DNA of 64,000 nucleotides, taken from the NCBI RefSeq assembly GCF_014805625.2, contig NW_023998415.1, positions 48,100,183 to 48,164,182 of the forward strand, in the 5' to 3' direction. Below, piece by piece: positions 13,260-26,700 of this stretch. The notes under the pieces were generated by a model. The model was given only the letters and a program-made list of their open reading frames with translations. It did not search any database and was not told where the DNA came from. Made by a program: the position numbers and the translations under genes. The DNA comes from Glossina fuscipes (taxonomy: Eukaryota > Arthropoda > Insecta > Diptera > Glossinidae). Every line of letters starts with the position of its first letter. Position 1 is the stretch's first letter.

Positions 13260-13379
13260 CAGTGATTCATTCAAGACAATATCTACTTTATGGCGTCTCT
13301 GAAGCTTCCTTTTGGGTGTTACACATATTATGAAAAAAAAAAGCAAAATGAGTACACCCCCATCTGATAATGGTGGGTA
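13260..13379 (+). repeat. Partial dispersed repeat family A
   Basis: Shares TGGCGTCTCTGAAGCTTCC and a decayed version of the terminal hairpin with the copies at 14850, 51880 and 62240. Confidence 0.6.
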
Positions 13380-14480
13380 GAAAAAATTATTGTTTCAATG
13401 TACGGAAAACTATAACTAATAACCAAAAAAATTCAATTAATGTAGGATTGAACAAAAGCGTCTGTTAATTACATATACGCTTAGTCAGTCGCTATTCAGG
13501 TAGATACTTATGGAAAATTTAATTGTCGTTGCAGTTTTTAGCTGCGTGTGGTTTCGGATTTTCTCCTCTCAGAGTAGGATTACTGATGGAGAGACATAAA
13601 GGATCTATTTCTCGGTATTTCTTACCACTAAATCGCTCGTCCAGGACCTCATTGCATAAAAAGTTGTTCTCCTCCTAGCTGGATATGCCAGCTTTTTCTA
13701 TCTAAAGAAGAAGAGCACATTGTTTTCTCACGCAATGAATACGCATTGCAAAATGCAAGTTCCCTTTTTAATAGCATCCTTTGTAAAACAAAATTAGTAC
13801 GAACATGTTATTATGTCTTTATTTCGATATACAATCTTGGACACATAAACAGCATGCATTCCATCAGCACAATGAAAACGAAGAACTTCTTAAGATATTT
13901 GCAAAGCATGCAAACATTTGCGTTTTCTTTTTTTTAATTAAAAATTTTTTAAATGTTTGAGCAACACCGAAACAGGATATAGAACTTCTAGCCCGCTTGC
14001 ATTCCATGGACAGAGACATGTTATGGACATGACCATTAAAAATCAATGATTATAAAACTTGTTATTTTAAATCTCTGATAAGCGATTAGTTCGTGGAAAG
14101 CATGTGTTAATAACCCATGATATTGGCGTTGTCTGCCTAGTTAATCTCAATCACTGATGAAAGTGAATGAAAAATGGTCGAAACACAGCCATTTCATTTT
14201 ATACGAATTCCAACAAAGAGGACGGATGCTATAGAAGCGGATAAAAATTTAATAAAAGTACGATTTCTGAGAGAACATTGAAAAGATCCTTCAAACAATT
14301 TCAAATAGACGATTTCGATTTTTCCGATAAGGCAGGCTTTGATCGACGACGATGGTGTCAAGGTAACAACATTCAGATCATATTCGGGCACTAAGATTCC
14401 AAAACGCACACAAGTTTACAAACGGCTGACACCATGAAAGGATGTGTCCACCTGCCCTATTATACCATTTGATAAAGAAG

Positions 14481-14940
14481 AAGTAAGAAGGTTAAATTCA
14501 GTCGGGACCGAATCTTTTATACCGTTTCATGACCGTTAAACCAAAAAAAAGACAAAAGAACTAAAAGAAGAAAATTCTCATGGTTTACAATAGGGATTGG
14601 GCGCAGTTGGTTTCTTCTATTTTCAAAATAAAAGCTTTTGTCATAGAGGCATGAGACATGTGTCGTAAGCGTGTCCTTTGAAAAGTTTAGGTCGCTTCCA
14701 AATTCTTTTGCAAATTTGCAGGCGATGTCGTCATTTTTGCGGCCAAGAGAATGTTTACAGCAGAGATTACAACGACGGACGTCCGGACAAGCTGAAATCG
14801 TTTTAGAACTCGATGCTGATCAAGAATATATATATATATATATATATATACTCTGTGGGGTCTCTGATTCTTCCTTCTGGGAGGTGCAAACCTGAGGTGA
14901 CAAAACGAATATACCCCGCATCCTTCGGTGATGGGTATAA
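14481..14940 (+). repeat. Dispersed repeat family A, internally deleted copy
   Basis: Opens with AGTAAGAAGG and the hairpin TTCAGTCGGGACCGAATC, then TTTATACC. It closes with GCATCCTTCGGTGATGGGTA. It also carries the CGGACAAGCTGAAATCG stretch and a (TA)n run before the closing module. About 460 bases against about 860 for the copy at 51106. Confidence 0.75.
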
Positions 14941-14994
14941 GCAAAAGACCTATGTAAAACTAAAATATTATTATTATTATTATTATAAATTTAA

Positions 14995-15150
14995 TAATAA
15001 TAAGAATAAATTCTAAGACTAAAGTCTTAAAAGCACTAGCATCTAGGGCTGTCGGCTTTTATTAAAAACTCTACCGCACTTGAGGTTTGAACCCACGACT
15101 ATTGAGTTGCTAGTCGAGACTCTTGCCTACTCGGCCACTCAGGCGGATAA
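14995..15150 (-). mobile_element. tRNA-derived SINE, type 1
   Basis: On the minus strand, bases 15137-15126 read TGGCCGAGTAGG (RNA polymerase III A box) and 15093-15084 read GGTTCAAACC (perfect B box). The spacing and the surrounding bases resemble a tRNA of the Ser/Leu class. A non-tRNA body follows, ending in an (ATT)n-like tail at about 14950-14999. A head-less relative is at 12838-12905. This is a classic SINE layout; tRNA-derived SINEs are not known from Drosophila, to my knowledge. Confidence 0.7.
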
Positions 15151-15189
15151 AAAAAAACTAAAATATAGTTTGATATATTAATTGTACAT

Positions 15190-15711
15190 TGAGTTCTTCG
15201 GAAAGTCATTTCGTAGTTGCATTTTCCCACAGCCAAATTGACACTTGACCCGCATTTTCAGCCGATATACCAAGGCTTGCTTGTGATAAAGTCGGATTGA
15301 TTCTACGCAGCAGCTTTTGATTCATGGCCTTTCAAGCATGGAAAGTAAAAAAGCACCATTTTCCCTACATTTTAATTTTTGACTCTCGGAAAGATAATGA
15401 TACTGTTCAAGCAAGAAAAATATCATTCGTTCTGTATGGAGGTGTATTGACAGACCGTCAGTGCCAAAACTAGTTTACAAAATTTTAATTTCAACAATTT
15501 TGATATTGAAAATGTGACCCACATATACAAGGCCAGTTCAAGCTGATGAAAACAAAATAACTGATGCAGACCAACGAATTACAATTCGTAAAATCACTTA
15601 GAGATTACATTTTATCGAATTTCATCGTTCATAATAATATATTTGTCGATTATAAATTGCCTTTCATTCTGGCAAAAAAAAAAGAAACGAAATGACTTTC
15701 CAAACAACCTA
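15190..15711 (+). mobile_element. Deleted mariner element, copy 1
   Basis: The ends pair as inverted repeats: GGAAAGTCATTTCGT at 15200-15214 is repeated inverted at 15687-15701, and the right end reads out to TTAGGTTGTTTGG. Between them is broken sequence matching the mariner transposase DNA-binding region (QADENKI and DADQRITIRKI with stops). The catalytic half is gone, so it is a MITE-like remnant of about 520 bases. Confidence 0.7.
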
Positions 15712-16038
15712 ATAGCATAGGAATATAAAAGCAAATAACATTTTTGATTGACTACCTAAGTAAAGAATTCAGGAAATGGAGGTTAGAGGAAATAGGCCAT
15801 CGTGATGCACTTTATTGAGCAAAGTAAATTTCAAGAAACCGGAAGGATGAGTCCTTGAAGCTTTTATTTTCTATATATGTACGTATCGAAGCCTAAATTC
15901 AAGAATGCAGTGAAGTGCTCAGCTATGTACTGCCGTTTTCTCGGTGCTACAATTTTAGAAAATTCAGATAAATTTTCCTTTTCTCAACTTTTAAAAGCGA
16001 ACGGGACGCGGAAGATTCAGTTCAAAAAAAATAATGTA

Positions 16039-16270
16039 TCATATAAAAAGACCTTGCGGTTTTTCCGCGATTTCATGCTCCGTTTTGTAGCCAGCTCTTT
16101 TCAAATGATTCCAAACGGTCATGGAATTGATGTTTACTGCCTTTGCCATTTCATGGCAACTTGCGTATCGGTCTTGCGCCATCAGGTCAACTTTTTTCGA
16201 CCAGAGCGAGATGCGTCGCGCAAACCACTTGTGGGCCGTTCGTTCTTTCACAGCATTCTTTAGCATATTT
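16039..16270 (-). pseudogene. Mariner transposase N-terminal relic, copy 2
   Basis: The minus-strand frame of 75 residues contains ERTAHKWFAR and NINSMTVWNHLKRAGYK, the paired helix-turn-helix signatures of the mariner DNA-binding domain. No catalytic DD34D part follows. It belongs to the same subfamily as the relic at 26165-26700, which carries IDHMTVWNDLKRVGYKKK. Confidence 0.7.
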
Positions 16271-16549
16271 CACCTTTTTTCTAATAAAAAATCATCACAT
16301 ATCGCATTTCTTCCGATATTTCACCCACTTTCAAGTCAGTATAACTTTTTACCCGAGTTAGGGAGTTAGAAAACGATCTTCAACGGCAACGTAATATAAA
16401 TCTCGTTTTTACTGCCGATTTTTGATTCGACCTTGAATTTAAACAATTATAATTATAGAGAAAAGTGAGTGGCAGCTGATAGGCTTATCTCTCTCATCTA
16501 TTTAGTTCACAAGGCGGTTCTTTTTAACCTAAGATTTTCCATTTAAACC

Positions 16550-19280
16550 TAGGATTATTTATAACAACCATAAGTCCACCGAGATAGACAAACTTCTTGA
16601 TGAAATCTTCACCACTTTCGCATTAGCGTTCAAGGTTTACCCATCATAATGTCCGCATTCAAATATATCTAGGAAAAGCTACGACAATCTCGATCCAATA
16701 TTAATTTAAAGCTCTCAAATAACTAAAAATGATTTCCTTTTTTCAATATAATATTGAAAGATTCAAACGTGTCGTTCACTCATTCAGATTTTTTCAAACT
16801 ATATATTGGTCTATAAATGTCGCGCCGATGTATACGATGGCGTTATCATCCTTTTTAAGAATGGAATCCTCTTTAAACAGATTCCATCCAAGTCTTCTTC
16901 AGATATAGTTAATATCAATAGTAAATTTCTAAACCATGACATTGTAATAGCATCCTTCTACTTTCCATGAAATATTCCTACCTAGATCTTTCGCGATGAA
17001 ATACAAACACTATGCGACTTCCGTGAAGTCTTTCAAAATGTAGTGCTTGCTGAAAATTTCACATCGAGATATTCTGGTGGCATTCTTGGTGATCCAATTT
17101 CAAATAGTAGAGGCAAGGGGCTCTTCTCATTGTTATAAGCTTTAGTAAGTTTAATTGGGTGAACAAATCCATGCCAATCTTTCTTCACTCTAATCGCAGT
17201 TTTACTGTTTGTAATGCTTTAGACTTAAACTTCTCCAATTGGAATCGTCTAATGGAGTATCAGGAGAAACAGTCGCCGTATTCCCATTACTTTTAAAATT
17301 CGGATAGATTCTCTGAGTCGCTTGTCCCACATAGTTTCAATTCACAACACTTCTCGACGTGAATTTAAAAGCTGCTGGGACTAATCCCCAGATGACTAAT
17401 AGTTTCTCATCTAAGCCATAGTGGTTCGCTTTCTGCGATCTTCCAAAGACTCTAGACCGCCAAGCAAAAATTCCAAACGCACGCAAACACTATCAAGTTT
17501 GATAATTTCGAAAAGAAAAGCGAAAAGGAAACCTTATTCTAGTTATGGATTGGGAGTCGGTTAAGGTGCACGCAAGACAGCCGCCTGAGGCCAATCCTTT
17601 TGATTGACGATTTTTTATTAATCTCGGCAAGAAGATCTTTCCATGAAGCAGCTAATAATATTGCTGCCAAAGCCGACCTGCTTTATAATGCTTACGCTAA
17701 TTTAAACATATCCTTTAATGCTAACGAAACAAATGCGATCTATTTCGCGAAAGGATTCAAGATTGTTCTCAATATTTCCAACAAAGGCACATGGATGAAC
17801 GAAAAAACTTTGATTAAATTAAGGACACTACTTGGAAGCTTTTAAAGACTGCCAATCTGGATACAGATATTGCTAAGCTCATGACCAATCTCCAAAAAGT
17901 TTTGTTTCCTCAAAAAGAGCTCTGATTGTCTACAAATTCTTAGTCCATTCAAAAATATTCCCAAATCTTTCCCAGACCTTTCAAAACATACTGCTAAAAC
18001 GATATGCAAATCTCTCTCCCTCAAAGTCTGCATTCTTATCTCCTAACGTCAAAGTAATCACGAAAGTAATCACTTTTAGATCTTCATTTCTCCAGAAGGA
18101 GGCATTCAGATATAATAAGTACTCCAGCAGCTACACAATTTGCTACCTAAAATTGTCTCGCATTTTCAATAAAATCAAATCCATTCCAGTCTAGGTCTCT
18201 ACTCATTGCAAGTACAAAATTGATCTAAAGCTCCTTACGTCTATTGTTAAATTTAAAAGAAGCTTTACGCAATCAGGTCTACGAGCTGTATGCCAGCAGA
18301 AACTACGATCTTATCTAAACAATGATTTTCCAATTATGTGATTCTATGTTCTGTTGGAGCTGGAGCGGTCAGTTTGTCGGCGATCAAGTATTTACTAGGC
18401 AAATTCAAAGTTTTAGGAAAGCCCCCTTCTACCTTTATCAAACTTCTTGCTTTTTTGGGCCAAGCCAAATAACATTAAAGAATTCGAATTCTCTTTCGAC
18501 ACCAAATCGTCCTTGAGTTTAGGCAAAAACAAAGATCCATATAACATATATGTTTTTAATATTTATGACATGTTAAATGATCATCTCATTGACGAGTATC
18601 TTCTGATCTGGATACCGGGTCACTGTGGTTTTTTTTCTAAATAAAAAAGCTGATTGGCATACGCGGGAAGCTTTGTTTTATATTAGTACCTAGAAAAATG
18701 TCAAGCGGGATTGAAAGGATAAATATTGTGAGATAAGCCGGACGCAAAGCGATCGCCACTTTTATTAGATTCATTCCTTCAAGTCGTCCGAGCCTCTATA
18801 GAATGCTATATTCGCGGCGTAGGAAATTAAAATATTCAACAGACTCATGAGTAATCAAACGTACGACAATGTGTACTTAAAACTGATCCGTGTAATACTA
18901 TCCGATACTTGTGGGCATCTCACTTTTCACTTTTAACAATCTTTCTGAAATCGTTCGTGCTGGCAACAATGATCATCTCGAGCGACTGATATCTTTTATC
19001 GAAAGTGCCGGATGTTCCTTTTAATGCAATTTTGTCGTATTTTATATCTTACTATATGCTCCATTTTTCATTTGCCCCTCCGTTCTCAATCAGTCAATCT
19101 TGTGGAAATATCTCCAAAACGGACAGAACTTAACTAACAATGATTACATCTCTGCTTCCTAATCAAGGAACGGCGCCGTCAATTCTTTCCAGACACCATC
19201 TTTACTGTCGTCATCATTTATATAAATCAAGCGGCCTTATTCTTATGTCCCTCTCTTTTGTAGTTAAAAAAATCGAAAAA
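16550..19280 (+). pseudogene. Decayed non-LTR retrotransposon (I/Jockey-like)
   Basis: Reading frames are broken by many stops and shifts. Around 17600-18030 the translation matches the end of a LINE reverse transcriptase and its thumb (ILLIDDFLLISARRS, then NANETNAIYFAKGF and a stretch around Thr-Trp-Met). Near 18590-18660 LLIWIPGHCGFF is the RNase H core of such elements (W-P/S-H-x-G). The part before 17500 probably derives from the endonuclease and early RT but is too decayed to prove. No poly(A) tail or target duplication was found. Clade assignment is tentative. Confidence 0.6.
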
Positions 19281-21029
19281 ATAAAATTTCGATACTGTAT
19301 ATAATACGTAGGCGTGGGAATTTTGTACAGATAATATAGAATCACCCACAAAACATACTATACACTATATACTAACATATTTTTATCGTTATATCCGATA
19401 TTATTGTTTATAAGTGCCGGACAAGACAATTCTTTTTATGCATTTGCTAGCGAAATTGAAACTGATATCTTAGCAGAATATTTACCAAACACATTGCACA
19501 GATGGATAAACCGTCAATTCGGATACTGAATAAGAATGCATACAAGACCTTTGAGCTCTTTTCTGTATCCCTTTTGGATGCTGCAAATTCCATCCTTCTG
19601 TGGGGTGTATAAAAAATCACCATGCCCATGAAAAGGCAAGAGAAGAGAGCGAAAATGCCAATCATTGGCTACAATGAAACCATATTGCATTAAACAGAAT
19701 TCCTCTACATACTTCCCATAGCATGGTAAATGATATTGTGCGAGCTTTTTAATACGATTCCTCCAGTTTTGAGTTGTCACCCTACAGCCCGCGGGTCACC
19801 AAATGATCTATTTGATAATTTCACGTGACCTATTTTAGTTCCGAAAATAAATTATAAATTACTAATTATAAACCAGACTTGACTATATTGACGTCCCAAG
19901 TTCAATAACAAAGGAGCATCGAAGAGAACATTTATACATGAAGTTCATTCAACTATGTTTGTAATTATTTTCTTAATAAAATATATTTTATTATTTATTT
20001 AAAAAAAAAAAAGACTGTTTAATAAGAAAATATCTCTGACCCAAAATTTCGAGGCCAAAAAAGGTTTCCCGTCTCTTGCATTATACTGTATACGAAGCGA
20101 AAAAGTAACATGGCTGCGTTGTCTTGATTTTGTAGTTCTTCTCATTTTTTACGCCCACCAACGAAATATTCGAAAAAACGAGTTCAATAAGTTAAACAAC
20201 TCTTGTAAGGATATTATGGTCTGTTTCAGCCAAATAAAACCATTACTAAGGGACGAGTTCCTAGTATAAAGAAATATGACCGTATATAGCAAAATTCGCT
20301 CAGGCGGAGCTTACAATATTAATCCGGAATATCTTATCGTTCATGCTTTTATCGCAAGCATTATTTCTTCTGATTAACACTGGTTTCAATCGTTGTTTTG
20401 TTGTTTTTTGGAAGCTTCCATTCTTATGAAGAAAACGAAAATATTATTGATCGTAATTTCATTTCAGCAATAAAGTGAAGGCACGAAAACAATTAACTTT
20501 CGACCATAAATTTGAAGGAAAAAAAAAAAAATATATATATATATATTGAGAACATCTCCACCTTTTGTCTCCAAGACAAAATCTTTCTCCTTCGCCACAC
20601 AATGTGTCACTGTGTCCTGAAAAGTGCAATCGATTCACTTTGCACACACTTTTTTCAATACTCAAGGTCTCCTTTCAATTCCCGTAGTTCTTAACAGAAA
20701 TATATACATGTAAAAGGCAAAAATTTCTTTTTGTTATCTCGATTATCTCGTAAGTACTTCTCGTTCATCTGCATTATTTTCTCCCAACGTCATCCATATT
20801 GTTTTATATAAACGTTTTAAAAGTCGGTATTTAACAAATTAAAACATTAACATACCGTTATGGAAATAAAATTACAATTCGCTCGCTTGATTTATAGAAA
20901 AATTAATGCCTTTTCGACCTCATATTCGCTCTTGTGATAAATCACCTCCTTTTCCATTTTGTCAAAGTAGTCTTTTTTTACATCATTTTATTTCATATCA
21001 AATTTACTGATATTTTAACACAATTAAAT
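19281..21029. other. Intergenic DNA between retrotransposon relic and RpL8
   Basis: Mostly featureless. On the minus strand two overlapping frames at 19447-19780 have mixed composition, including a hydrophobic run, but match nothing I know; they could be a relic of an unidentified gene or transposon. A short (TA)n is at 20531-20546. The RpL8 poly(A) signal is at the right end. Confidence 0.4.
20987..20992 (-). terminator. RpL8 poly(A) signal
   Basis: AATAAA on the minus strand, 37 bases after the RpL8 stop codon. A short 3' UTR is usual for ribosomal protein genes. Confidence 0.65.
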
Positions 21030-21856
21030 CTATTTATCTTTAGTTTCACCTTTACCACCACGGATTCTACCAGTGCGGCGAGCAGCAATAAGACCAACTT
21101 TACGACCGGCAGATGTGCCCCGTTTCACTGTGGAGGCTTTGCCAATATGCTGATGATTACCGCCACCGTGAGGATGCTCAACAGGATTCATAGCAACACC
21201 ACGCACCTTTGGCCAGCTGTTACGTTTCACCTTATATTTGTGATAGGCGCGGCCAGCCTTTAGAATGGGTTTATCAATACGACCGCCGCCAGCCACAATA
21301 CCAACCATAGCGCGATTAGCAGAAGGCACAACTTTCTTAGCGCCCGATGGTAACTTCACACGCGTTTTCTTTGTGTCGGGGTTATGGGCAATAACAGTGG
21401 CGTAATTGCCAGAGGTACGTGCCAGACGGCCACGATCACCGGTTTTTTCTTCTAAATTACATATAATTGTACCTTCAGGCATAACAGACAAAGGCATTAC
21501 ATTGCCGATTTGTAGAGTGGCTTTGCGACCGCAGTACACAAATTGACCGGTGTGCATGCCTTCTGGTGCAATGAAAAGTTCTTTACGTATTTTATACCTA
21601 TACGGATCTCGGAAATGTACTACAGCCAAAGGGGCGCCACGACCAGGATCGTGAATAATTTCCTAAAAGCCATCAATATTGATTTTATACTTATAAGAAA
21701 AAAATAACAATAACGTACCTTGACAACGCCACGAATGTAACCATTGCGCTCTGAAAAATCCAAAGGTCTTAGTTTCGCAGCTCCTTTACGGTGTTTAACG
21801 TGCGCTTTAAATACGGATCCAGCACCCTTACGTTGTGCACGAATAACACGACCCAT
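21030..21856 (-). CDS. RpL8: Ribosomal protein L8 (uL2)
   Basis: Two coding exons, 21856-21719 (46 codons) and 21662-21030 (210 codons plus TAG), separated by a 56-base GT/AG intron. The 256-residue product has the exact length of Drosophila RpL8. It starts [20 protein letters not shown] and contains the uL2 signatures [17 protein letters not shown] and the peptidyl-transferase-centre loop [14 protein letters not shown], whose histidine lies near the A-site/P-site rRNA. It ends in a basic tail with KGETKDK. It is part of the large cytosolic ribosomal subunit. All residues expected to be essential are present, and intron position is inside the first third, so this is a functional gene rather than a processed copy. 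Confidence 0.98.
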
Positions 21857-22148
21857 TTTATTTCTAAACTTTTTTTGGGTAGATTAAAAAATAAAAATTA
21901 AATTACAACACGTAAAAGTTCTTGAGATGATATAAAATATTTTTCTTCTGTACATAAATCTCAATGAAGTTTTATTTCAACACGCAAACAAATGAAGATA
22001 ATTGCAAGGGATATTACAAAATATTCTCTTTTACACTTAAATCCCAATATATATTTTACTTTTTAATTGTTATTTTCACTTAAACTCTTCAAAAATTCGC
22101 AGATTCCTTTATATTAAATTCTAATAAAAATTGATGTCTGACACCTAC

Positions 22149-22177
22149 CAAGCAAGCTAAAAAAGAAAAAGGAAGTA
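22149..22177 (-). promoter_or_regulatory. Probable RpL8 leader exon with 5'TOP tract
   Basis: On the minus strand CTTCCTTTTTCTTTTTTAGC is followed by TTGCTTG and a consensus donor GTAGGTGT (first intron base 22148). A transcript starting at this pyrimidine tract would have the terminal oligopyrimidine start typical of ribosomal protein mRNAs, under TOR control. The matching acceptor would be the AG just before the ATG, at about 21870. Transcription start is inferred. Confidence 0.55.
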
Positions 22178-22179
22178 AA

Positions 22180-25100
22180 TACTTTTTGTGTTTATTGTTA
22201 AACGTGTCAGAGGTGCTTTTAATAGTAACTTTTACTTATTGACTTTAAAATAAGATAACCTTCTGAAAGTCTTATTCTACCACTACTTTTTGTGCAACGT
22301 TAAAACTCTAAATAAAATAGGGTACAACGATCAAAATCTAAGTTATTGCATTACATTATCATATTTCACAAGAATTTTATTTCCGCAATTTATTAATTTA
22401 ATAGTAAAAACTTCGAGTAAAAACTTATTCATCTAAAATTTTTATTAATTTTGTAGACGAAAATCTCCACAGTTGTAGTTCCACATATTGAATCGTACAC
22501 CGGTTAATGGGAGATTATTAGGAGTATTACGATTGCCAAAATTTATTTATATTCATATTTCTATTGATTCTCAGCGACTTTTGGCAAGGTTCTGCGTTTT
22601 TCTTAACCGTAAAAGTTAAGTTCACATTAGGTTTATTACACTTTAGATGAACGTTTGGCTGTGAAGCGAAGCTTAATTGCATAAGCGTACAAACTAAGTG
22701 GACTTTTATTTATATTCCCACGTGTGTGAGACACATAAAACTTGAAAATTTTATAAATTTTGCAAATTTATAAATTAAATTATTATTCAATATATACATA
22801 TATAAATAATATGTATAAAGGTTTATAAATTAAATTAATATTGAGCCGATAACCTGTGTTGCTAGTGCTCAATGTCTTTTTTTTAGTCTAAGAATTCAAT
22901 TCATTAGTCTAAAATTAAAATAATAATAATAATAATAAACTAATATTCCATCTTATGAAAAATGTATAACTTAATTTTCTCCCCCACCCCTAGATATATA
23001 TATTTTTCCCCTAAGAAAGTTAAAACATCGAAGCATGGCAAATTAAGTCGTTAAGAGGTGACAGAATAAAAGCCGCGTTTGTCAGCCTTAGTATATTATA
23101 TTATACGAAATAGTAAACAAATTTCTTCTTCTTCTATTCAGCAAATCACCAACCGAAAATTTGCTGAGATGTTTAAAAAAGAGTTCTTTATATATAGTAT
23201 TTGATTTAATTAAAATAAATTTATATATATAAACAACAACAAATTATAAATGGTAGTTTCCAAATAGTGAAATCAATACACAAAAATATATCTAATATAT
23301 ATTTACATATATCTAATCAATATTCTTTATTACTAATCAATAAACAAGTTTGTTGCTTTGATATTAACGTTCTTGTTGTTATGTTTCTGTAAATTTGTTA
23401 GTTGCGTTTACGTTGTTTTCTTTATTTTTGGTTCTAAAGCCATAGGTTTTTATTTAAATTTTCCTGTAAAGCAATATTAAAGCGCGGCTGTCTATCGTAT
23501 TACTATACGATACTTTTTAACCCGAAAACGAAAATGACGCCTCACTGTGCCAACTTCCTATGATTTGCGAATTCCCGTCAAAGCCTCGTCAAACGCGTCT
23601 TTTCAATACATCGATGAGGTTTGATTGTCTCTTTAATCGTTGAAATTAAGATCAAATGTATTGAAACTAATATCCTTTGGGTTAGGCTTTTGTTTTTTTT
23701 TTGCATCAAGAATATCATGCAGAACAATTTCTTATTGTTTTTCTCGCTATTGCTAATGGATTTTCTCAGAATGCCCGAATTTCAGTTTTCAATAATACTG
23801 GCAACACTTCGAGGCAATCTTATTTTTGCTTAAGTTCTGGTAACTCTAATGAAAAGAGAAGAGAACTCAATTCTTAGAATGAAGTGATTCGTATATCGGG
23901 TTGGAACGAAAAAAATTTTTTATTTTCAGTTGTTTTCGTTCAAAATAGTTACGAGAAAACGTCTTAAATTGTCAACTCGAAGTGTTTTGCATAAGCGAAA
24001 AAAATTTCAAATCTAATCAATTGCAATATATTTAATCGTCAATTGCGAGTGTTAATTAAACGCCTAACGCGTATATATATACGAAAATAAAATAAAAAAG
24101 TACGGAGGAAAGTTGGAAGTGTTTAGTTGTGTTTGAGTGCGTGTATTTGTATAAAAAGAAAAGGTGAATAAAATTTTTTTTCTAGGAATGTGGGAATTAT
24201 TTATAGAAATTTTAGCAAATAATATAAATAAGAAGCTAGCCAGCGAAAATGGATAAACTTTCTGAGGGCCAATAGGAAAATGTCACTGATTTAGAAAGCA
24301 TACAAACTTCTAATAGTATAAACGGTTTATATGGCATATATATATATATATATATATAAGCAAGAAATATGTATGTGATGAAATTCATAATGCTTCTTTA
24401 TTGTCACACACAAATGTACATAGCATATATGTTATGCTTCTAATTTGTTGATTACAATCTTTCTATACTATTTGATATATTCTACTGATTTGCAAGATTG
24501 TGCTTATGGCTCAAAATTAATTTTAATTTATTTGCCCTTGTCAAGTAAATTGTTGCCGTCTATTGGATTGCGTTTTTGCAATTATCAAATACTCACATCG
24601 TATGAGTACATGTGTGCCTGTATAAGTGAGAAAAACATAAGTTTATAAAAATTATTTTGATAAATTCTGAATATTGTATTATATTAACATATGAGGCGTA
24701 GTGTTTAGTATGTGTTCTAAATTGTCGTTTTACCGTTGGGCGATCCGTCAGTATATCTTCTTCTTAAACTTCTTTTAAATTTTCTCTTTAACAACTACCA
24801 GGAAATATATACATTCTCTTGGAACTTGATATAAATTTCTATTTCAAATTTTTTGTTTCATTTCCTCTTAATAATAAATAAAAAATGTGCATTGCAGGCC
24901 AACCAATACTTATCTAATGTATATATATTTCATTTTAAATTTTCTAAAAAAAACTAATATATTTCTACATAAATACCTTATATAATTTAAGTGTTACCAA
25001 TATACATTCAGTACCGTTATCGTGTTTTGGGTTTTTAAATCCTGCGTTGAATCCAAGTTATTAGATTTGATATCAATGAGTGAGATTAAATATGACGTTT

Positions 25101-26164
25101 GCGGTTGAATACAACGACGTCGTTTTTAAATTTATAATCAATCACTTAAGGGCTCACTGGTCGATGACGATTAAAAAAGAGAGAATAGGGTACATGTACC
25201 TATTTTACTTGAAACCAGTTATACATCAGAGTTCGACCACAATTACGAAGAAGAATTATGCAATTAAGGCGGGAAATTAAGGCGGAAATGTGTTTTTTGG
25301 TTATTATAAGCCTTACAGAGTAGGTGTTACGGTATATATATTTATAAAGTTCAGTGGCGAGAATAATTTCTCTCTTGTTATGCCTTGACTTAGGTTTGAG
25401 ATTCAACTCGTGCATTGTAACCTGGCTCCTCCAACTTATTGATGCTAAGTAAAGGAATTGATGTGAAAGAGTAAATTCTTTCTTCTTGAAAGTAATTTTT
25501 TATTAATTTTGTTTACATTTTTATTACAAGCCTTTGCAGTCCAAATTATTTGGGAGAAAGCAAGTAAACTGACCATTTGCTAACAGTTTTGAAAAATGTA
25601 ACATAATCGCTTAATAAATAAATGGTTAAAAGCCCAACTTAACAAAAATGTTAACGTCAAGCAGCTAATGTTAAACACGCAACTTAACAGACCAGAAGGG
25701 TCCAACTCTGTAAAATAACGGACCAAAGTAACAAAAGCCGTCGGCAAAACAAAAACTTAACATTATCTAACGGACCAAATTATTTAATTTTACAATGTTT
25801 ACAAACGTATTTATGTAGCATATTTTTTGGGTTTTATATATATAATTTTATCCAATGCCAAAAAACATCCTGAAGTGTGTTGGAATTTATATATGAGCAC
25901 GAGCTGAGTTTTCAAACATGTTATTTGCGATTATGGTATAACATACTTTTGCTTACATATCGTATGAATTTGCGTCAATATTCTTTTCACTTTTACATTA
26001 CATGTATGAATTAATGAGAATGATCCAATTGAAATTCAAAATAATAGATTTCAAATAAGATTTTGATATCACTTTTAGGCTTAACAACAACTTTTAAATG
26101 CTTCCACACGATTTCGTCCCTATAAAATTTTTCATTTATTTTCGTCATAAAATATCAAAAGTTA
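22180..26164. other. Gene-free AT-rich DNA upstream of RpL8
   Basis: No host gene is supported. It holds short TAA and TA simple repeats (22920-22938, 24341-24358) and irregular repeats of TAACGGACC/TTAACA type at 25560-25790. Short frames are chance. Confidence 0.5.
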
Positions 26165-26700
26165 TAATGCGTCATATGAAAAGGATTTGAGATTTTTTTG
26201 CCACTAGATGGTGTGGATGCCTATACATCTGGCAACACTCGTCTGATTGTCGTAAATGAACATGTGCTCAAAAGGTGATATATCAGGTTACATTTTTTTA
26301 TGTGAAGATCGTTTTCTAATTCTTTTGCCTGGTAAGAAGTCATATTGATTTGAAAATGCTTTTTTGCTACAAAAAGTTGAAACATGCAAAAATATGCCGA
26401 AAAATTTGTGAAATGTACCGCAAGAATGTTGAGTGTGTGAACGAAGGACCTAGGTTGTACATCGCTAGGATCGAAAATGTCGACGAAATTTTGCAATTGC
26501 AAGAGACCAAGCCTGGCATCCAATATCGACCATATGACAGTTTGGAACGATTTAAAAAGAGTAGGCTACAAAAAGAAGTTCGAAAGGAGACCAAAAAATC
26601 GCAAAGGACTTTTACATAACGCAATACCTTGTTCCCCTTATGAAGGCATACTCTTGATGGTAGCGCTTATATGGAAGCGTTGCTTTTCATGAAATTCTTG
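26165..26700 (+). pseudogene. Mariner transposase relic, copy 3
   Basis: Pieces in two frames match the mariner DNA-binding domain: KICRKICEMYRKNVECVNEG, then ENVDEILQLQETKPGI, and in the next frame NIDHMTVWNDLKRVGYKKK. A frameshift separates them. The catalytic domain is absent. Sister of copy 2 (16039-16270). Confidence 0.7.

Noticed and set aside
15061..15150. Functional tRNA gene on the minus strand
   Set aside because: A and B boxes are good, but the acceptor and anticodon stems do not fold properly and the sequence continues into a repeated body, so it is a SINE head.
16550..19280. Active retrotransposon
   Set aside because: Stops and frameshifts occur throughout; only short RT and RNase H stretches remain recognisable.
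20934..21263. 109-codon plus-strand frame
   Set aside because: It is antisense to the RpL8 coding exon; coding evidence is overwhelming for the minus strand.
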